From: Sulfitobacter guttiformis
GTDB lineage: Bacteria; Pseudomonadota; Alphaproteobacteria; Rhodobacterales; Rhodobacteraceae
DNA length: 64,000 nucleotides
Assembly: GCF_003610455.1 (NCBI RefSeq)
Contig: NZ_RAQK01000002.1
Span: 868,001 to 932,000, forward strand
Reading direction: 5' to 3'
Positions 1-9,847 of this stretch are shown here, in pieces; within the stretch, counting starts at the first letter, position 1, and each line of letters begins with the position of its first letter. The translations under genes and the position numbers were made by a program. The notes beneath the pieces were generated by a model, which was given only the letters and a program-made list of their open reading frames with translations, had not been told where the DNA came from and ran no database searches.

Positions 1-13
1 GTTTCTTTTTGCG

Positions 14-685
14 GTGCTTTTTGCCGTGTCACCCGTATTTGTGCCTAATTTTGGCGGATTCGATCCCGACCAGTTCCCGGTACCTCAGATTGATCCGCCG
101 GTGCAGCCTGAGGGATACGCCTTTGCAATCTGGGGGATGATTTACCTGTGGTTGATCGCAGGTTTAGGTTTTGGTGTCTGGAAACGGCGCGACAATGCAG
201 CTTGGCACCCGATGCGCGTCGCGCTGATCCCCTCGCTGGCGGTAGGTTCTATCTGGCTTGCGGTGGCGGTGGCCAGTCCGGTCTGGGCCGCAGTCCTGAT
301 CTGGATCATGCTGGTTTCGTCGCTGGTTGCGCTGTTCCGCACACCTGTTCAGGACAAATGGTTCGCGGCACTACCTTTGGGTCTTTATGCAGGCTGGCTA
401 AGCGCGGCGTCCTGCGTCTCGTTAGGGTTGCTTGCGGCGGGGTACGGGTTCGTCGACAGCACGACGGCGGCAGTTGGCGCGATTATCGTCGCCCTCGTTC
501 TCGCCTCGGCGGTTCAAAACAAACTGGCCCGCGCTCCAACCTACGGGGTTGCAGTGATCTGGGCGCTCGTCGGTGTCGTGGTGCACAACTTTGTAGTGCC
601 AAACGTGACGGTCGCAGCACTGGCCGCAGGCGGGGCAATCGCGATGATTGTCCCTACCTTCAAAGCATGGCGTGCAGACAGATAG
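14..685 (+). CDS. TspO/MBR-like tryptophan-rich membrane protein, possibly 5'-truncated
   Basis: This is a hydrophobic protein of about 223 residues with roughly five to six membrane segments, many Trp residues and no soluble domain. The segment PEGYAFAIWGMIYLWL, about residues 33-48, resembles the conserved first-helix region of TspO-like proteins, which bind tetrapyrroles or other hydrophobic ligands in the membrane. The identification rests on this motif and the topology, so it is tentative. The first possible start in the window is GTG at 14. The frame stays open to the left edge, so the true start may lie outside the window. The gene converges on der, with only three bases between the two stop codons. 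Confidence 0.6.
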   Translation: MLFAVSPVFVPNFGGFDPDQFPVPQIDPPVQPEGYAFAIWGMIYLWLIAGLGFGVWKRRDNAAWHPMRVALIPSLAVGSIWLAVAVASPVWAAVLIWIMLVSSLVALFRTPVQDKWFAALPLGLYAGWLSAASCVSLGLLAAGYGFVDSTTAAVGAIIVALVLASAVQNKLARAPTYGVAVIWALVGVVVHNFVVPNVTVAALAAGGAIAMIVPTFKAWRADR

Positions 686-688
686 GAA

Positions 689-2176
689 CTACCTGCTGCC
701 GTCATTCGGCTTGCCACCGATATGTTTGCGCAACTTGGAAGGCGGCGCTTTCTTGCGGCCTTTGTAGGGGTTAGCCTCGGACTGGCCGCGCATCCAAAGA
801 CGGATGGGCGTGCCCGGCATATCAAAATCAACACGCAAGCCGTTGACCAGATAGCGGTTATAGCTTTCGGGCACCTTGTCGGGATGACTGCACATCACCA
901 CAAAACCGGGAGGCCGGGTTTTGGCCTGTGTCATATATTTCATCTTGATCCGCTTGCCCTGCGGCGCTGGGGGCGGATGCGCCTCAAGCATACCCGACAG
1001 CCAGCGGTTCAGCTGTGCGGTGGTCACACGGCGGTTCCACATGTCATAAGCGCGCATAATCGCCTGTTGCAAGCGGTCCAGCCCCCTGCCCGTTTTCGCC
1101 GAAACCGTGATCAGCGGCGCACCGCGCAATTGCGGCAGCAGCCGCTCAAAACTCTCTTTTAGCTCTTTGAGCTTACCCTGTTTGTCTTCTTCGACGTCCC
1201 ATTTGTTAACCGCGATAACCACAGCGCGACCCTCACGCTCCGCCAGATCGGCAATTCGCAGATCCTGTTGCTCGAACGGGATCTCGGCATCCAGAAGGAC
1301 AACCACCACCTCGGCAAACTTCACCGCACGCAGCCCGTCACTCACACTGAGTTTTTCGAGTTTTTCCTGAATCTTTGCCTTTTTACGCATGCCCGCCGTA
1401 TCAAAGATGCGCATGGGAACTGCGACGCCGTCCGGTCCTGCCCATTCCGTCATGAGCGAGATCGCATCGCGCGTGATCCCTGCCTCGGGTCCTGTGAGCA
1501 AGCGGTCTTCTTTAACAATCTGGTTAATCAACGTTGATTTGCCGGCATTAGGCCTGCCCACAACTGCCACCTGCAACGGTTTGGCGCGGGTCGGTACAGG
1601 CACCACATCCATATCGTCGCCGTCTTCCTCGCTCAGATCGACGTCAATCTCGGGAGTTTCGTCGGGACGACTTTCGGCAAAGCCATCAGCCAGCGGCATC
1701 AGGACGGTATAAAGGTCGGTCAGACCCTCGCCATGTTCGGCGGACAGGCGGATCGGCTCACCCAGACCCAGCGAATATGCCTCAAGCACACCGGCCTCGG
1801 CCGCGTTGCCTTCGGCCTTGTTGGCGACAAGCACGACATGAGCAGAGCGTTTGCGCAGGATCTCGGCAAAGACCAGATCAGAGGGCGTGATGCCCACACG
1901 TGCATCAACCATGAACAGGCAAACATCCGCCATATCCACCGCACGTTCGGTCAGACGGCGCATCCGGCCCTGAAGACTATCATCGGTGACCTCTTCCAGA
2001 CCAGCCGTGTCAATCACGGTAAAGCGCAAGTCGGCCAATTTTGCCGCACCTTCACGCAGATCGCGGGTCACACCCGGCTGGTCATCCACCAACGCGAGGC
2101 GCCGCCCCACAAGACGGTTGAACAGCGTGGATTTTCCCACATTGGGACGGCCCACAATGGCGAGGGTGAAGGACAT
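689..2176 (-). CDS. der: Ribosome biogenesis GTPase Der (EngA)
   Basis: Der is a double GTPase that acts in the cytoplasm in 50S ribosomal subunit maturation. The 495-residue product has two tandem G domains. The first P-loop, GRPNVGKST, is at residues 9-17, with DTAG near 56-59. The second P-loop, GRPNAGKST, is at 207-215, with DTAG at 259-262 and NKWD at 324-327. A KH-like RNA-binding domain forms the C-terminus. An acidic linker (about 170-190) separates the G domains. The start [10 protein letters not shown] at 2176 was chosen because the family begins directly with the G1 strand; the frame extends upstream to 2272 without conserved sequence. It follows bamB and yfgM on the same strand, the order also seen in enterobacteria. 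Confidence 0.97.
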   Translation of the reverse strand: MSFTLAIVGRPNVGKSTLFNRLVGRRLALVDDQPGVTRDLREGAAKLADLRFTVIDTAGLEEVTDDSLQGRMRRLTERAVDMADVCLFMVDARVGITPSDLVFAEILRKRSAHVVLVANKAEGNAAEAGVLEAYSLGLGEPIRLSAEHGEGLTDLYTVLMPLADGFAESRPDETPEIDVDLSEEDGDDMDVVPVPTRAKPLQVAVVGRPNAGKSTLINQIVKEDRLLTGPEAGITRDAISLMTEWAGPDGVAVPMRIFDTAGMRKKAKIQEKLEKLSVSDGLRAVKFAEVVVVLLDAEIPFEQQDLRIADLAEREGRAVVIAVNKWDVEEDKQGKLKELKESFERLLPQLRGAPLITVSAKTGRGLDRLQQAIMRAYDMWNRRVTTAQLNRWLSGMLEAHPPPAPQGKRIKMKYMTQAKTRPPGFVVMCSHPDKVPESYNRYLVNGLRVDFDMPGTPIRLWMRGQSEANPYKGRKKAPPSKLRKHIGGKPNDGSR

Positions 2177-2314
2177 GGATACACTCCGAAACGGGTTGAA
2201 CCTGCGCAATAGCTCAAAGCGACGCGTAGCGAAAGCCCCCGTGACGCAAGCGATGCCCTCAAACGGGCGCACGCCTCAAAGAGTGATCGCCAAAAGCCTC
2301 TGCGCGGTCAGCAA

Positions 2315-3688
2315 TCAGCGGTAGGCGAGCAACCGGCCGTTTTTGGACACCACATAAAGCACACGACCCGCAACCACTGGCGCCGACGTGGCACCGCCCG
2401 GAATTTCTGCTGTCGCAACAAGCGCACCATTGCTCGGGTCGTAGCTGCGCAAAACCCCGTCTCCTGAGGCAATTATCACACGGCCTCCAGCGAGGATCGG
2501 CCCATAATGGGCGACAACGCGGCTTTGCTTTTTGGGTTTGCGTTGGACAAAATTGGGCAGTTCGACACCCCATATTTTGGAACCATCAGCCGCATCAAGG
2601 CGCACCAGCTCGTTCAGGTCGGTAACTGCAAACAGGCTGCCCCCTACTGGCCATACGGGACCGATCGCACCATCGCTGGCAGACCACAGCCGCGAACCTG
2701 ATGCCAGATCGAGCGCGGCAATACGACCCGACTGGTTGCCGACATAAACGCGGTCACCAGAAACGACAGGTGCGGAGGTCACGTCGGACACGTTACTCAT
2801 GGCGCGCCCTGGGCGTTTGCCCAACACTGATGCATCCCAGCGGTTCAAACCACCGCGGCGGAACACCGCCTGAACTTCGCCTGATCCGAAGGCGAAAATC
2901 GCCAGATCTTCCGTGACCGCAGGCGCGGGTGCGCCCAATACGTTGTTCGTGTCGCCCGTTGAGCCGATCTGCCACTCTACTGCGCCATCAGCGCGATTTA
3001 CGGCCCAGCCGGTGTTGTCACCCGCAGTCACGTAAACCAAATCGCCCGCTACTGTAGGTGTGCCAGAGCCGCTCGCATCAAGTTGTTGTGTCCAGCGCAC
3101 TGCACCTGTCGCTGTGTCCACCGCGGCAAGGACGCCAAAACCTATCGAAACATAAACTGTGTCGCCGGATACCACGAGCCCGCCACCCGTCGCGTCGCCA
3201 GCCTGATCGCGCGCGGGACGCAGATCGATTTGCCACAGTGTCGCGCCTGTGGACGAGGTAGCGGTCACAATCGACTGTGCATCGAGTGTGAAAATACGCC
3301 CTCCCGCCACGACAGGATCCGCAGTTATGCGGTGCTTGCGGCTATCGCCCTCGCCGATGTCGGCGGCCCATGCAAGGGTCAGCGCGCCACCCAATGCAGG
3401 ATGACTGATCCGGTTTGCGGGGCTACCTGCAGTCTGGGACCAATCGGCGTTTGCCTGCGCTGCGGGCAGCGAGATCGCACGCGATGTATTGCCTGTAAAG
3501 GCAGCCTGCTCTTCTTCGAACTGGCTTTGATCCTGTAGAACGGAGCGGATATTTTCGCGCTGGCCGGGGAGAATTACATCAGGCTCGGAGCAGGCTGCCA
3601 AAAACGCAGCTGCGCCAAGAAGGCCCATCGTCACATGGCGTTGTGCCCTGCGAACGGAGGGAAGCATCGGATTTGAAGTATCTGTCAT
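2315..3688 (-). CDS. bamB: Outer membrane protein assembly factor BamB-like lipoprotein (PQQ-type beta-propeller)
   Basis: BamB is the lipoprotein scaffold of the BAM complex that inserts beta-barrels into the outer membrane. The predicted product has a basic n-region and a hydrophobic stretch ending in a lipobox, LAAC, with the acylated Cys at about residue 33 followed by Ser. It then has a series of WD/PQQ-like blades (repeated V-x-G-D-x-V-Y-V and A-L-D-x-x-x-G-x-x-x-W patterns) that fill the rest of about 457 residues. ATG at 3688 is preferred to a TTG at 3739, which would lengthen the segment before the lipobox. It sits between yfgM and der on one strand, as in many Proteobacteria. Its pairing with YfgM supports an envelope-assembly role. 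Confidence 0.9.
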   Translation of the reverse strand: MTDTSNPMLPSVRRAQRHVTMGLLGAAAFLAACSEPDVILPGQRENIRSVLQDQSQFEEEQAAFTGNTSRAISLPAAQANADWSQTAGSPANRISHPALGGALTLAWAADIGEGDSRKHRITADPVVAGGRIFTLDAQSIVTATSSTGATLWQIDLRPARDQAGDATGGGLVVSGDTVYVSIGFGVLAAVDTATGAVRWTQQLDASGSGTPTVAGDLVYVTAGDNTGWAVNRADGAVEWQIGSTGDTNNVLGAPAPAVTEDLAIFAFGSGEVQAVFRRGGLNRWDASVLGKRPGRAMSNVSDVTSAPVVSGDRVYVGNQSGRIAALDLASGSRLWSASDGAIGPVWPVGGSLFAVTDLNELVRLDAADGSKIWGVELPNFVQRKPKKQSRVVAHYGPILAGGRVIIASGDGVLRSYDPSNGALVATAEIPGGATSAPVVAGRVLYVVSKNGRLLAYR

Positions 3689-3755
3689 GGCCTGCTCATT
3701 CTGGTCTGCGTTCGACGCCCTATTGCTGTTTAAACTCAATAAGCGGTCTGCATCC

Positions 3756-4439
3756 TCATCCGTTATTTTCGTCGAGGGGCGCGCCGCTTAGATCCGGCTC
3801 CCCACCCAGCGCTACAATCACCTGCAATGCACGTTGTTGCAAGTCCGGTGTCACACCCGCATCACTCAGGACAGCCTGATAGGTTGCAATGGCACCCTCG
3901 ATATCGCCTTCCTGAATGGCGATCAGTGCAAGTTGCTCCTGCGCCAACAGGCTCAAGTTGCCGCCTGCTGCGCCCAATGCTTCGAACCCCTGCTTGCGAT
4001 CTGCAGCAGGCATCGTTTCGGCCTGAAGTGTCAGGGCCTTGAATTGTGCAATCTGTCGGTAGATCTCGGGGATATCCCCATTGACGGCAACGGCATCAAG
4101 GCTGGCCACAGCGCCGTCGAGGTCTTCGGCGGCCACCTGCTCGGAGGCCGTGAGCAGCGCCAGCACCGCAGCAGCCTGCGGGTCTACCGCATCGACGGCC
4201 TGCAAAGCCGTGACCCGCGCCTCAGGCTCTGGGCTGTCCAGCGCTGCGAGCATTGCATCGCCTAGCGCTTCGGCTTGTGCACGGGTCTGCGCCTTTGAAT
4301 ACTCTGAATAGGCCGCACCGCCCACAATCGCAAAAACCGCCAGCACGGCAATCCAGCCATAGCGCCGGAGCGTCGCCATCATCTGGTCGCGGCGCAATTC
4401 TTCTGTGACTTCTTCGATAAATCCGTCGCTGTTACTCAT
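3756..4439 (-). CDS. YfgM-like membrane-anchored tetratricopeptide protein
   Basis: This protein of about 227 residues has a short cytoplasmic N-terminus, one membrane helix at about residues 28-46, and a periplasmic domain of helical hairpins rich in Ala and Glu. The architecture matches the YfgM/TPR_21 family, which associates with SecYEG and periplasmic chaperones in E. coli. Its function here is inferred from that family and from its position as first gene of yfgM-bamB-der. The ATG at 4439 opens a typical N-terminus, MSNSDGFIEEVTEELRRDQ. Only about 70 bases separate it from bamB. Confidence 0.85.
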   Translation of the reverse strand: MSNSDGFIEEVTEELRRDQMMATLRRYGWIAVLAVFAIVGGAAYSEYSKAQTRAQAEALGDAMLAALDSPEPEARVTALQAVDAVDPQAAAVLALLTASEQVAAEDLDGAVASLDAVAVNGDIPEIYRQIAQFKALTLQAETMPAADRKQGFEALGAAGGNLSLLAQEQLALIAIQEGDIEGAIATYQAVLSDAGVTPDLQQRALQVIVALGGEPDLSGAPLDENNG

Positions 4440-4581
4440 CCGGCTCTGGCCCTTGTGCTGGGTGTTTCGCCTCTCTTAACGAAGCGGCGGCCGCAAGCCA
4501 ATACCCAAGGGCCCCCCGGCCGCCTGCCCGTTGTCGAGGCAAAGCAATAAAACAAGATGGCGATATGCAGAAAATCTCAAT

Positions 4582-4599
4582 CTGAACTGTCCAGTTCAG
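4582..4599. promoter_or_regulatory. Perfect 18-bp palindrome upstream of the RND efflux operon (putative repressor operator)
   Basis: CTGAACTG-TC-CAGTTCAG is a perfect inverted repeat with 8-bp arms and a 2-bp centre. It lies in the 253-bp space between divergent yfgM and the RND adaptor gene, about 95 bp before the adaptor ATG. The size and symmetry fit a dimeric TetR-type repressor site. That identification is inference, because no regulator gene lies beside it. Confidence 0.5.
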
Positions 4600-4692
4600 T
4601 TATTTTGCACTACATAAGGCCCCGAGACCGAACTGTGCAAATTGGATAAGACACTCCGCACAGCACGACAGATAGATATAACGAGGCTTAAA

Positions 4693-5931
4693 ATGCGCAT
4701 CTTCCCCCTTATTGCAGCGATAGCGCTGTCTGTTTTGTTGTACATGGCCGTTCTCGAACGTCCGGCCCTTATGACGTTCTTTGGGGCCGAAGCCGCACAA
4801 ACGCCCGATACGCAGACAGAGGCCGAAGCCGAAATAGCCGAGCCTTTGGCCGACAGACGGGTGAAAGTAGTTGTGCAAAAGCTAACTGCGCAAAGCATAG
4901 ATAATGCCGTTGTACTTCGGGGCCAGACAGCAGCGGCACGTCAGGTCGATGTGCGCGCCGAGACCTCTGCGATTGTCGTCTCCGAGCCGCTGCGCAAGGG
5001 CGCGCAGATCGAAGCGGGGCAAATCATGTGCAAACTTGACGAAGGGACCCGTAGTGCGGCCCTCACACAGGCCCGCGCGCAACTGACTGAAGCCCAATCG
5101 CGTGTGCCTGAATCTGAGGCCCGCGTTGAAGAAGCGACCGCGCGCCTTGAAGAGGCAAAGATCAACCAGAACGCCTCCTCCCGCCTCAATCAGGACGGCT
5201 TTGCTTCGACCTCGCGGCTGGCAAGTTCGGATGCTGCAGTTGCAACTGCGCAGGCAGGTGTAAGCTCTGCCCAGTCAGGCCTGAGTGCCGCCCGCTCAGG
5301 TATTGAAGGGGCGCAAGCTGCTGTAGCGGGAGCCGAGGCAGAGCTGGCGCGGCTGGTGATCAAAGCGCCCTTTAGCGGGCTTTTGGAGAGTGATACCGCC
5401 GAGCTTGGATCGCTGCTGCAACCAGGTGCCCTATGCGGCACAATTGTCCAGCTCAACCCGATCAAACTGGTGGGGTTTGTGCCCGAATCGCAGGTGAACC
5501 ATATTCAGGTTGGCGCTATTGCCGGTGCCCGGCTGGCGGCAGGGGGCGGCGATGTGCAGGGTCGTGTCACCTTCCTTTCACGCTCTGCCGATCCAACCAC
5601 CCGTACGTTTTTGACCGAGATCGAGGTTCCCAATCCTGATCTTGCAATCCGCGATGGCCAGACTGCCGAGATCCTCATCGCCTCCGATGGGGCGAATGCC
5701 CATCTTGTTCCGCAAAGCGCTTTGACACTTAATGACGAAGGCGCGTTGGGGCTACGGCTGGTGGACGCCGCAAACATCGTAAGTTTCCAAGAGATCAAGC
5801 TGGTCCGCGATACAGTTGAAGGTGTCTGGGTTACCGGCCTGCCGACGGAGGCAAACATCATCGTCGTTGGTCAGGAATATGTCGTCGAGGGCGTCGAAGT
5901 GGTGCCAACTCAGCGCGAGGCTTCACAATGA
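4693..5931 (+). CDS. RND efflux periplasmic adaptor subunit (HlyD/MFP family)
   Basis: This adaptor links an inner-membrane RND pump to an outer-membrane channel. The 412-residue product has an N-terminal membrane anchor (about residues 2-20) and a split lipoyl/barrel-sandwich domain: the VDVRAETSAIV region near 100 and VIKAPFSGLLE near 225. An Ala/Glu-rich coiled-coil hairpin lies between these halves, followed by beta-barrel and membrane-proximal domains. ATG at 4693 is preceded by an acGAGGctt ribosome site; a TTG further upstream at 4642 is less likely. The stop overlaps the permease start as ATGA, so the two are translationally coupled. No outer-membrane TolC-type gene follows. Confidence 0.93.
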   Translation: MRIFPLIAAIALSVLLYMAVLERPALMTFFGAEAAQTPDTQTEAEAEIAEPLADRRVKVVVQKLTAQSIDNAVVLRGQTAAARQVDVRAETSAIVVSEPLRKGAQIEAGQIMCKLDEGTRSAALTQARAQLTEAQSRVPESEARVEEATARLEEAKINQNASSRLNQDGFASTSRLASSDAAVATAQAGVSSAQSGLSAARSGIEGAQAAVAGAEAELARLVIKAPFSGLLESDTAELGSLLQPGALCGTIVQLNPIKLVGFVPESQVNHIQVGAIAGARLAAGGGDVQGRVTFLSRSADPTTRTFLTEIEVPNPDLAIRDGQTAEILIASDGANAHLVPQSALTLNDEGALGLRLVDAANIVSFQEIKLVRDTVEGVWVTGLPTEANIIVVGQEYVVEGVEVVPTQREASQ

Positions 5932-8900
5932 CAGGTATCGTTGACTGGGCCGCATCTCGGGCACGTATGGTTCTGGCATTTATTCTGCTGAGCCTTGTCG
6001 TCGGCGCCTATGCCTACACCACCCTGCCCAAAGAGGGTGAGCCCGATATTGAAATCCCCGCGCTCTTCGTCTCGGTCCCCTTTCCCGGCATCTCTGCCGC
6101 TGATGCCGAAACGTTGTTGCTCAAACCGATGGAGACAGAGCTCAGCGATCTGGACGGTCTCAAGAAAATGACCGGTACAGCCTCGGAGAACTATGCCGGT
6201 CTGGCACTGGAATTCGAGTTTGGCTGGGACAAGACCTCGATTATTGCGGATGTGCGCGATGCGATGGGTACGGCGGAGGCACAGTTTCCCGAAGGCGCCG
6301 AGACCTACTCCATCAACGAAATCAACTTTTCCGAGTTTCCAATTATCATCGTGAATCTGACCGGCCCTGTGCCAGAACGCACGATGGCGCGCTACGCCAA
6401 GCAGCTTCAGGATGACCTTGAGGGAATGAACGCTGTGCTGGAAGCAGGCATTGCGGGCAACCGTGACGAAATGCTCGAAGTGCTGATCGACCCGCTCAAG
6501 CTCGAGAGTTATGACGTCACCGCCGCAGAGCTGATCCAGACGGTGCAAAACAACAACCAGCTGATCGCAGCAGGAGAAATAGAGAGCCGCAATGGGGCTT
6601 TCGCAGTCAAGATTCCATCAAGCTTCGATGAGCCACAGGATGTGTATAACCTACCTGTAAAAACCAATGGCGACCGTGTTGTGACGCTTGGTGATCTGGC
6701 GGAAATACATCTGACTTTCGAGGACCGTCTGGGGACCGCCCGATTCGACGGTGAATCATCGGTGGCGCTGCAGGTGGTCAAACGCAAGGGATTCAACCTC
6801 ATCGACACCGCCACAGAGGTAAAGGAATTGGTCGCAAAAAGCAGCGAGCAGTGGCCCGAAGAGCTTAAGGCAGCGGTAGAGGTAGGTACCTCGAATGACC
6901 AGAGCCGCGTTGTGGACAGCATGGTGCAGCAGCTTCTCGGTTCTGTTTTCACGGCTATTGCGCTGGTGATGATCGTTGTTCTGGCAGCACTTGGCATCCG
7001 CGCGGCGCTCCTCGTAGGATTTGCGATTCCGACCTCGTTTTTGCTGTGTTTTGCCTTTTTAGCGCTTATGGGCATATCGATCTCGAATATCGTCATGTTC
7101 GGCCTGATCTTGGCCGTGGGCATGCTGGTGGACAGCGCGATCGTCGTGGTCGAATACGCAGACCAGAAACAGCAAGAAGGCAGCGGCCCGATGGCGGCCT
7201 ATGTCGAGGCCGCTAAGCGCATGTTCTGGCCGGTGATCTCCTCTACCGCGACCACATTGTGCGCCTTTTTGCCGATGCTGTTCTGGCCCGGTGTACCGGG
7301 TGAGTTTATGGGCATGTTGCCTGTCACGCTGATCTTTGTTCTCTCCGCCTCGCTGGTCGTTGCCCTCGTTTATCTGCCGGTTATGGGCGGCGTGACCGGC
7401 CGTCTGGAGAAGTGGATGGCTGACAATATGGAGCGTATCGCGACCCTGCCATGGTATCTGCATATCCTGTTGTTTACAGCGGCCCTGGCAATGGTCTTTC
7501 CCGCTCTGTCCCTGCTCGGGTCGGGTTTGCTTTTTGGTTGGATCGGGGCACAGTTTGGCGCAATGGACGGGCTTGACCTGCTCACTTCCGTTATTCCAAC
7601 CTTCGTAAAAGTGTTCGGCCTTGTATTGATTGCGGTTGCGGTCCTGCTGGTGGCGCTGGGGGGCTTTATGTTGTTCCTTCTCGCAATTTTTGCAGTATTG
7701 ACCCGCCTTGGTAAAGTGGGCCAGTGGCTCGCTGCGCGGCTGTTCCGCAAGGAGCCGGACCGGATCAACGCGGGCAATAAACGCTCGGCGTTTGGCCGTG
7801 TCATCGAAGTGATCGCAGGCAATCCGATCATGCCACTGGTCATGTCAGGCGCGGTCTTCGTCTTTGTCGGCACCACGCTGATTTACTACACCAACAACTC
7901 AAAAGGCGTTGAGTTCTTTGTCGAATCCGAGCCGGAACAGGCGATTGTATATGTACTGGCCCGCGGAAACCTGTCGCTGAACGAAAAGGACGATCTGGTG
8001 CGGCAGGCCGAACAAGTCGTGATCGCACATCCCGGTATCGCCACTGCATTCTCCTTCGCGGGCGAAGGCGGACTGGACAGCAACACCGGCGGCTCCCAAG
8101 CCCCTAAAGACCTAATCGGGCAAGTACAGTTCGAGACTATTCCATGGGAGGACCGCGCACTCAATCCAGAGTTGGACGGCGATATCATCATCGCCGAGCT
8201 CACAGAGCAGTTGTCGGCCATTCCTGGCATTCGCATCGAAGTGCTGTCACTGGACCGTGGTCCGGCTTCGGGCAAACCTGTTCACCTGCGCTTTAAAGGG
8301 GACCGTTTTGACCGTCTGGTAGAGGCCACAGCCATGGCGCGGGCGCATTTTGACACTGTCCCGGGTCTGACGCTGATTGAGGACACCCGCCCCCTGCCCG
8401 GTATCGACTGGCAGATTGACGTAGATGTTGAAAAAGCCGGTCAATACGGCGCCGATGTGCTGAGTGTGGGCGCCATGGTCCAGCTGGTTACACGTGGTCT
8501 GTTGCTCGATACAATGCGCGTCGACACCTCTGACGAGGAAATAGAGATAAGGGTCCGCCTGCCTGAACAGGACCGCCTTCTCAACACGCTGGACACGCTC
8601 AAGGTGCGTACCCCTGACGGGCTAATCCCATTGTCCAACTTTATCACACGTACCCCTGTACCAAAACTCGCCGAGATCAGCCGCATAGACCAGCAGCGTG
8701 TTATGGATGTGAAGGCGGATGTAACACCGGGCCTGATGAAGATCGTCCAGACCACACGCGCGGGTGAAGACGAACGAAACGAGCAGACCCTTGCCACCTT
8801 GCGACCTGCCGGGGCCGATGCCGATTTCACCGACATCGAGGGGACAAAATACAAGATGACCGACCGCACCGCTGCCGCCGATGGTATGGACCTGCAGGCC

Positions 8901-9752
8901 GATTACACTGCCCAGAAACTGCGCCTTGTGCCTGTAAATGGAAACGAGCGGATTGCCGAGATCACGAAATGGGTTGAAAATGCCGATCTGCCTGATGGCA
9001 TAACTTATGAGTGGACAGGCGATCAGGAGGATCAGGCGGAAAGTCAGGCATTCCTAAGCTCGGCCTTTACCGCAGCGCTGGGTCTGATGTTCATCATCCT
9101 GCTGGCGCAGTTCAACTCATTCTATAATGCGGTTTTGGTTTTGGTGGCGGTTGTTTTGTCCACGGCGGGTGTGCTGATCGGGATGCTGGTCATGGACCAG
9201 ACGTTCAGCATCATCATGACGGGTACGGGCATCGTCGCGCTCGCCGGCATCGTGGTGAACAATAATATCATCCTGATCGACACCTACCAGGAGTTCAGCC
9301 AGTACATGCCCCGTATCGAGGCGATCATTCGCACCGCACAGGCACGCATCCGGCCTGTTCTGCTCACCACGATCACAACCATGGCGGGCCTTGCGCCGAT
9401 GATGTTCGGCCTCAGCCTCGATTTTGCCAACGGCGGCTACACGATCGATAGCCCGACCGCCCTATGGTGGAAACAGCTGGCGACGGCGGTCGTGTTCGGT
9501 CTTGGTGTCGCAACGGTGCTGACGCTGGTACTGACACCTTCCTTGCTAGCGATCCGCGTCTGGGCGTCGACCTACGCGGGCTGGATCGCCCAGCTTCTGG
9601 CGCGGATGTCGATGGGCCGTGCCAGCCGCGCCGCGCGCGACTGGGCCTTGCAACGCGATGCAAAGCGCAACGCCAGTTCTGAATTGTTGTGGAGCGACGA
9701 GACACTGGATCTCACCCGGCCACAGATCGCACCGTCGCAACCGGCAGAATAG
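5928..9752 (+). CDS. RND-family efflux permease (AcrB-like), with an extended central membrane region
   Basis: This is a proton-driven inner-membrane exporter. The N-terminal helix is followed by the porter domain with GEPDIEIPALFVSVPFPG near residue 37-54. TM2-TM6 include GMLVDSAIVVVEY at 398-410, and a second porter half and TM8-TM12 follow. At 1274 residues it is much longer than AcrB (about 1050). The extra length lies mainly at 490-630, which carries hydrophobic segments near 510-543 and 565-592 before the usual TM7. The relay Asp pair of AcrB TM4 is D-S here, and the TM10 Lys region reads VVNNNIILIDTYQEF, without the Lys. Substrates cannot be inferred. Confidence 0.94.
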   Translation: MTGIVDWAASRARMVLAFILLSLVVGAYAYTTLPKEGEPDIEIPALFVSVPFPGISAADAETLLLKPMETELSDLDGLKKMTGTASENYAGLALEFEFGWDKTSIIADVRDAMGTAEAQFPEGAETYSINEINFSEFPIIIVNLTGPVPERTMARYAKQLQDDLEGMNAVLEAGIAGNRDEMLEVLIDPLKLESYDVTAAELIQTVQNNNQLIAAGEIESRNGAFAVKIPSSFDEPQDVYNLPVKTNGDRVVTLGDLAEIHLTFEDRLGTARFDGESSVALQVVKRKGFNLIDTATEVKELVAKSSEQWPEELKAAVEVGTSNDQSRVVDSMVQQLLGSVFTAIALVMIVVLAALGIRAALLVGFAIPTSFLLCFAFLALMGISISNIVMFGLILAVGMLVDSAIVVVEYADQKQQEGSGPMAAYVEAAKRMFWPVISSTATTLCAFLPMLFWPGVPGEFMGMLPVTLIFVLSASLVVALVYLPVMGGVTGRLEKWMADNMERIATLPWYLHILLFTAALAMVFPALSLLGSGLLFGWIGAQFGAMDGLDLLTSVIPTFVKVFGLVLIAVAVLLVALGGFMLFLLAIFAVLTRLGKVGQWLAARLFRKEPDRINAGNKRSAFGRVIEVIAGNPIMPLVMSGAVFVFVGTTLIYYTNNSKGVEFFVESEPEQAIVYVLARGNLSLNEKDDLVRQAEQVVIAHPGIATAFSFAGEGGLDSNTGGSQAPKDLIGQVQFETIPWEDRALNPELDGDIIIAELTEQLSAIPGIRIEVLSLDRGPASGKPVHLRFKGDRFDRLVEATAMARAHFDTVPGLTLIEDTRPLPGIDWQIDVDVEKAGQYGADVLSVGAMVQLVTRGLLLDTMRVDTSDEEIEIRVRLPEQDRLLNTLDTLKVRTPDGLIPLSNFITRTPVPKLAEISRIDQQRVMDVKADVTPGLMKIVQTTRAGEDERNEQTLATLRPAGADADFTDIEGTKYKMTDRTAAADGMDLQADYTAQKLRLVPVNGNERIAEITKWVENADLPDGITYEWTGDQEDQAESQAFLSSAFTAALGLMFIILLAQFNSFYNAVLVLVAVVLSTAGVLIGMLVMDQTFSIIMTGTGIVALAGIVVNNNIILIDTYQEFSQYMPRIEAIIRTAQARIRPVLLTTITTMAGLAPMMFGLSLDFANGGYTIDSPTALWWKQLATAVVFGLGVATVLTLVLTPSLLAIRVWASTYAGWIAQLLARMSMGRASRAARDWALQRDAKRNASSELLWSDETLDLTRPQIAPSQPAE

Positions 9753-9847
9753 CGCACTATCACCGGTTTGTGAAATTTGGCCCCTCGCACAGTCTGCGGG
9801 GGGCCTTATGCTGTGGGACGATGAATAGAGTAGAAAAGGATGCAACA

